Made by a program: the position numbers and the translations under genes. The notes under the pieces are model-generated. The model worked only from the letters and a program-made list of their open reading frames with translations, made no database searches and was not told where the DNA came from. 64,000 nucleotides of DNA, taken from NCBI GenBank assembly GCA_934754775.1, contig CAKVIM010000006.1, positions 1-64,000 of the forward strand, read 5' to 3'. This stretch comes from an uncultured Candidatus Melainabacteria bacterium. GTDB lineage: Bacteria > Cyanobacteriota > Vampirovibrionia > Gastranaerophilales > Gastranaerophilaceae. Numbering within the stretch: position 1 is the stretch's first letter; every line of letters begins with the position of its first letter. Of this stretch, positions 62,174 through 64,000 are shown piece after piece.

Positions 62174-63085
62174 CTATTTCTGCAAGCCTTGAGCACCTGA
62201 AACGATTTCAATCAACTCTTGCGTAATCGCAGCTTGACGAGCCTTGTTATAATCAATCGTCAAAGTCGTAATCATTTCTTCTGCGTTATTAGAAGCTGCT
62301 GACATAGCAGTCATTCTAGATGCCAATTCACTCGCATTTGCTTCCAACAGAGCTTGATAAATTGAATTAGTAACATACATCGGAACAAGTTGTTGCAAAA
62401 CGGAATGCGGAGATGGTTCAAATTCCATCAAAGCGTCAAGTTCTGCAGAATCAGCTTTCTCAACCTTAACAGGCAAAACTTCCCAAGAAACTACATTATA
62501 AGACATCATATTATTGAAATGAGTTGTTATAATTTCAACTCTATCAATATTACCCGCAACAAAATCCTCTGCAATATCTTCAGCAACAAGGTTTGCACCT
62601 GTTGCAGTCGGCTCATTTGCTATACCAATATAACCGTTTTTAAGTTCATAATTACCGGCTTTATGCTTAAATGCTGAAACAGCCTTTTGTCCGACCGGAT
62701 AAATAACAGTCTTTATACCATTTTCAGTATTAGATTTTATTCTTTGCAAAGCTGTCTTAATAATATTTGCGTTATAAGCTCCAGCCAATCCCTTATTAGA
62801 AGTTACTACAAGCAAACCTTCTGATTTAACTTCCCTTCTTGTCAAAAGTTCAGGATAATTGTCCAAAGCTCGCTCAACTTTAAGACCTGAAACAGAATAT
62901 TCACCAACTGTCGCAAGCATTTTTCTAAACAAATGCAAAAGCTCATCAGAAAAAGGTCTGGCTGCTTTAACCGTGCTTTCAGCTTTCTTAACCTTAGCCG
63001 CTGCAACCATTTTCATTGCTTTTGTAATTTTTTTTGTATTCTGTACGCTTGATATTCTGCTTTTAATGTCTTTTAAGTTTGGCAT
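62174..63085 (-). CDS. atpG: ATP synthase F1 gamma subunit
   Basis: The central rotor shaft of F1. The 303-residue sequence has the family's N-terminus (RISSVQNTKKITKAMKMVAA) and C-terminus (ASRMTAMSAASNNAEEMI, YNKARQAAITQELIEIVSGA). AAAGG precedes the start. It follows atpA in the usual order, but with a 123-base gap that holds a stem-loop. Confidence 0.97.
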   Translation of the reverse strand: MPNLKDIKSRISSVQNTKKITKAMKMVAAAKVKKAESTVKAARPFSDELLHLFRKMLATVGEYSVSGLKVERALDNYPELLTRREVKSEGLLVVTSNKGLAGAYNANIIKTALQRIKSNTENGIKTVIYPVGQKAVSAFKHKAGNYELKNGYIGIANEPTATGANLVAEDIAEDFVAGNIDRVEIITTHFNNMMSYNVVSWEVLPVKVEKADSAELDALMEFEPSPHSVLQQLVPMYVTNSIYQALLEANASELASRMTAMSAASNNAEEMITTLTIDYNKARQAAITQELIEIVSGAQGLQK

Positions 63086-63170
63086 GATTTATCCTTTTTT
63101 ACTTTCTCCCTCGCCGAGAAAAAAGATTATTGTTGAGCAAGTATGCCCAACCTACAATCTCTCATACCGC

Positions 63171-63191
63171 AGTTGGGGTAAACCCCCAACT
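63171..63191. other. Stem-loop between atpA and atpG
   Basis: AGTTGGGG (63171-63178) pairs with CCCCAACT (63184-63191) around five bases. There is no T-run on the atp strand, so processing or differential stability is more likely than termination. Confidence 0.45.
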
Positions 63192-63208
63192 CACGATATA
63201 AAATTATT

Positions 63209-64000
63209 TTATAATGTTTTTGAATAAGCTTCCAAAGCTTCCTTCAGAGCCTTAATATCATCTTCTGACAATTTCGCACCTTCGTTCAAAGATTTATTAA
63301 GTTCAGGCATATTAGCTTCAAAGTATTCAAACCAACCGTTCTTGAATTCGTTAACTTTCTTGTTATCAATCTCATCCAAGAAACCTTCATTCGCAGCGAA
63401 CAAAACTGTTACCTGTTGTGCTACAGAAAGTGGTTTGTATTGCGGTTGTTTTAGAACTTCTGTCAACTTTTGACCTCTCAAAAGTTGTTTCTTAGTAGCT
63501 GCATCCAAATCAGAAGCGAATTGTGCGAATGCTTCCAATTCTCTAAATTGAGCCAAGTCCAAACGAAGTTTACCGGCAACCTGTTTAATACCCTTAGTTT
63601 GAGCTGCACCACCTACACGGGATACAGAAATACCTGCGTTAATAGCCGGTCTTACACCTGAGTTAAACAAAGCTGTTTCTAAGAATATCTGACCGTCTGT
63701 AATTGAAATTACGTTAGTCGGAATGTACGCAGAAACGTCGCCTGCTTGTGTTTCGATAATTGGCAACGCTGTAATACTACCACCACCCAAATCGTCAGAA
63801 AGTTTAACAGCTCTTTCCAAAAGTCTTGAGTGAAGATAGAATACATCTCCAGGATATGCTTCACGTCCAGGTGGTCTTTTTAGAAGTAATGACATCGCAC
63901 GATAAGCCTGAGCGTGTTTAGTCAAATCATCATAAACTATAAGAACGTGCTTGCCTTGTTCCATAAATTCTTCTGCAATTGCAACACCTGCAAATGGAGC
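63209..64000 (-). CDS. atpA: ATP synthase F1 alpha subunit, C-terminal part (cut by window edge)
   Basis: The last 264 residues of AtpA are present; the frame runs open to the window edge and the start lies beyond it. Recognisable are [17 protein letters not shown], the family signature region with [18 protein letters not shown], and [17 protein letters not shown]. The gene heads leftward into atpG. Confidence 0.97.
   Translation of the reverse strand, partial: APFAGVAIAEEFMEQGKHVLIVYDDLTKHAQAYRAMSLLLKRPPGREAYPGDVFYLHSRLLERAVKLSDDLGGGSITALPIIETQAGDVSAYIPTNVISITDGQIFLETALFNSGVRPAINAGISVSRVGGAAQTKGIKQVAGKLRLDLAQFRELEAFAQFASDLDAATKKQLLRGQKLTEVLKQPQYKPLSVAQQVTVLFAANEGFLDEIDNKKVNEFKNGWFEYFEANMPELNKSLNEGAKLSEDDIKALKEALEAYSKTL

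Noticed and set aside
1..64000. CRISPR array, restriction-modification, toxin-antitoxin or prophage genes
   Set aside because: No regularly spaced direct repeats and no recognisable cas, methylase, toxin or phage structural genes were seen.

Overview
The window reads as a chromosomal segment of an AT-rich, Gram-negative-type, flagellated bacterium. My best guess is a non-photosynthetic relative of the cyanobacteria (Vampirovibrionia, formerly Melainabacteria, probably a gut Gastranaerophilales). This is inference. It rests on the mix of MinC-MinD-MinE, flagellar rod genes, a Kdo-pathway isomerase, an AMIN-type envelope protein, PPi-dependent phosphofructokinase, and several lineage-looking proteins that carry a short F-x-G motif near the N-terminus. 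No marker here proves the lineage. Nothing in the window looks like a prophage, a CRISPR array or a biosynthetic cluster.

Layout. 0-6.7 kb: tRNA-Arg, then a leftward unit (pilin-like protein, PC4-like protein, a minimal histidine kinase and a response regulator with degenerate domains) facing a rightward hybrid kinase and NarL-type regulator unit. 6.7-13.3 kb: cell-wall amidase, DnaX, a matrixin-like metalloprotease and the minCDE operon. 13.3-20.2 kb: a large unknown protein behind an MFS exporter with a palindromic operator, an AMIN-domain membrane protein, a GlcF-like Fe-S protein, and a repeat-rich gene-free stretch. 20.2-31.7 kb: kdsD, a CDF transporter, nth, an aminotransferase, a lytic transglycosylase, tmk, prfB and a membrane HAD phosphatase. 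32-35.7 kb: three tRNAs, a prephenate-dehydratase-like protein whose catalytic residues are replaced, and a flagellar rod operon interrupted by an inverted-repeat element. 35.9-44 kb: a GH13 enzyme, an HD-GYP protein, tandem amino-acid permeases, a small inverted-repeat element carrying a four-helix-bundle gene, and glyQ. 44-52.8 kb: a giant AsmA-like protein, two exported proteins, an agmatinase-family enzyme and PPi-phosphofructokinase. 52.9-58.2 kb: a cluster of F-x-G proteins around a rearranged tRNA-Asp locus. 58.2-64 kb: wecB, gatA, two small membrane proteins, atpG and the 3' part of atpA.

Three window-wide patterns matter most. First, about a dozen genes that begin a transcription unit have a sigma-70-type -10 box ending 5-9 bases before the start codon and no Shine-Dalgarno sequence, which predicts leaderless mRNAs, while genes inside operons usually keep a GGAG-type site. 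Second, at least five otherwise unrelated proteins share an F-x-G-like motif (one as F-x-A-G) within their first ~35 residues, suggesting a common sorting or tethering signal. Third, three inverted-repeat elements and a tRNA-Asp locus with partial 5' copies upstream and 3'-end copies downstream show repeated small-element activity.
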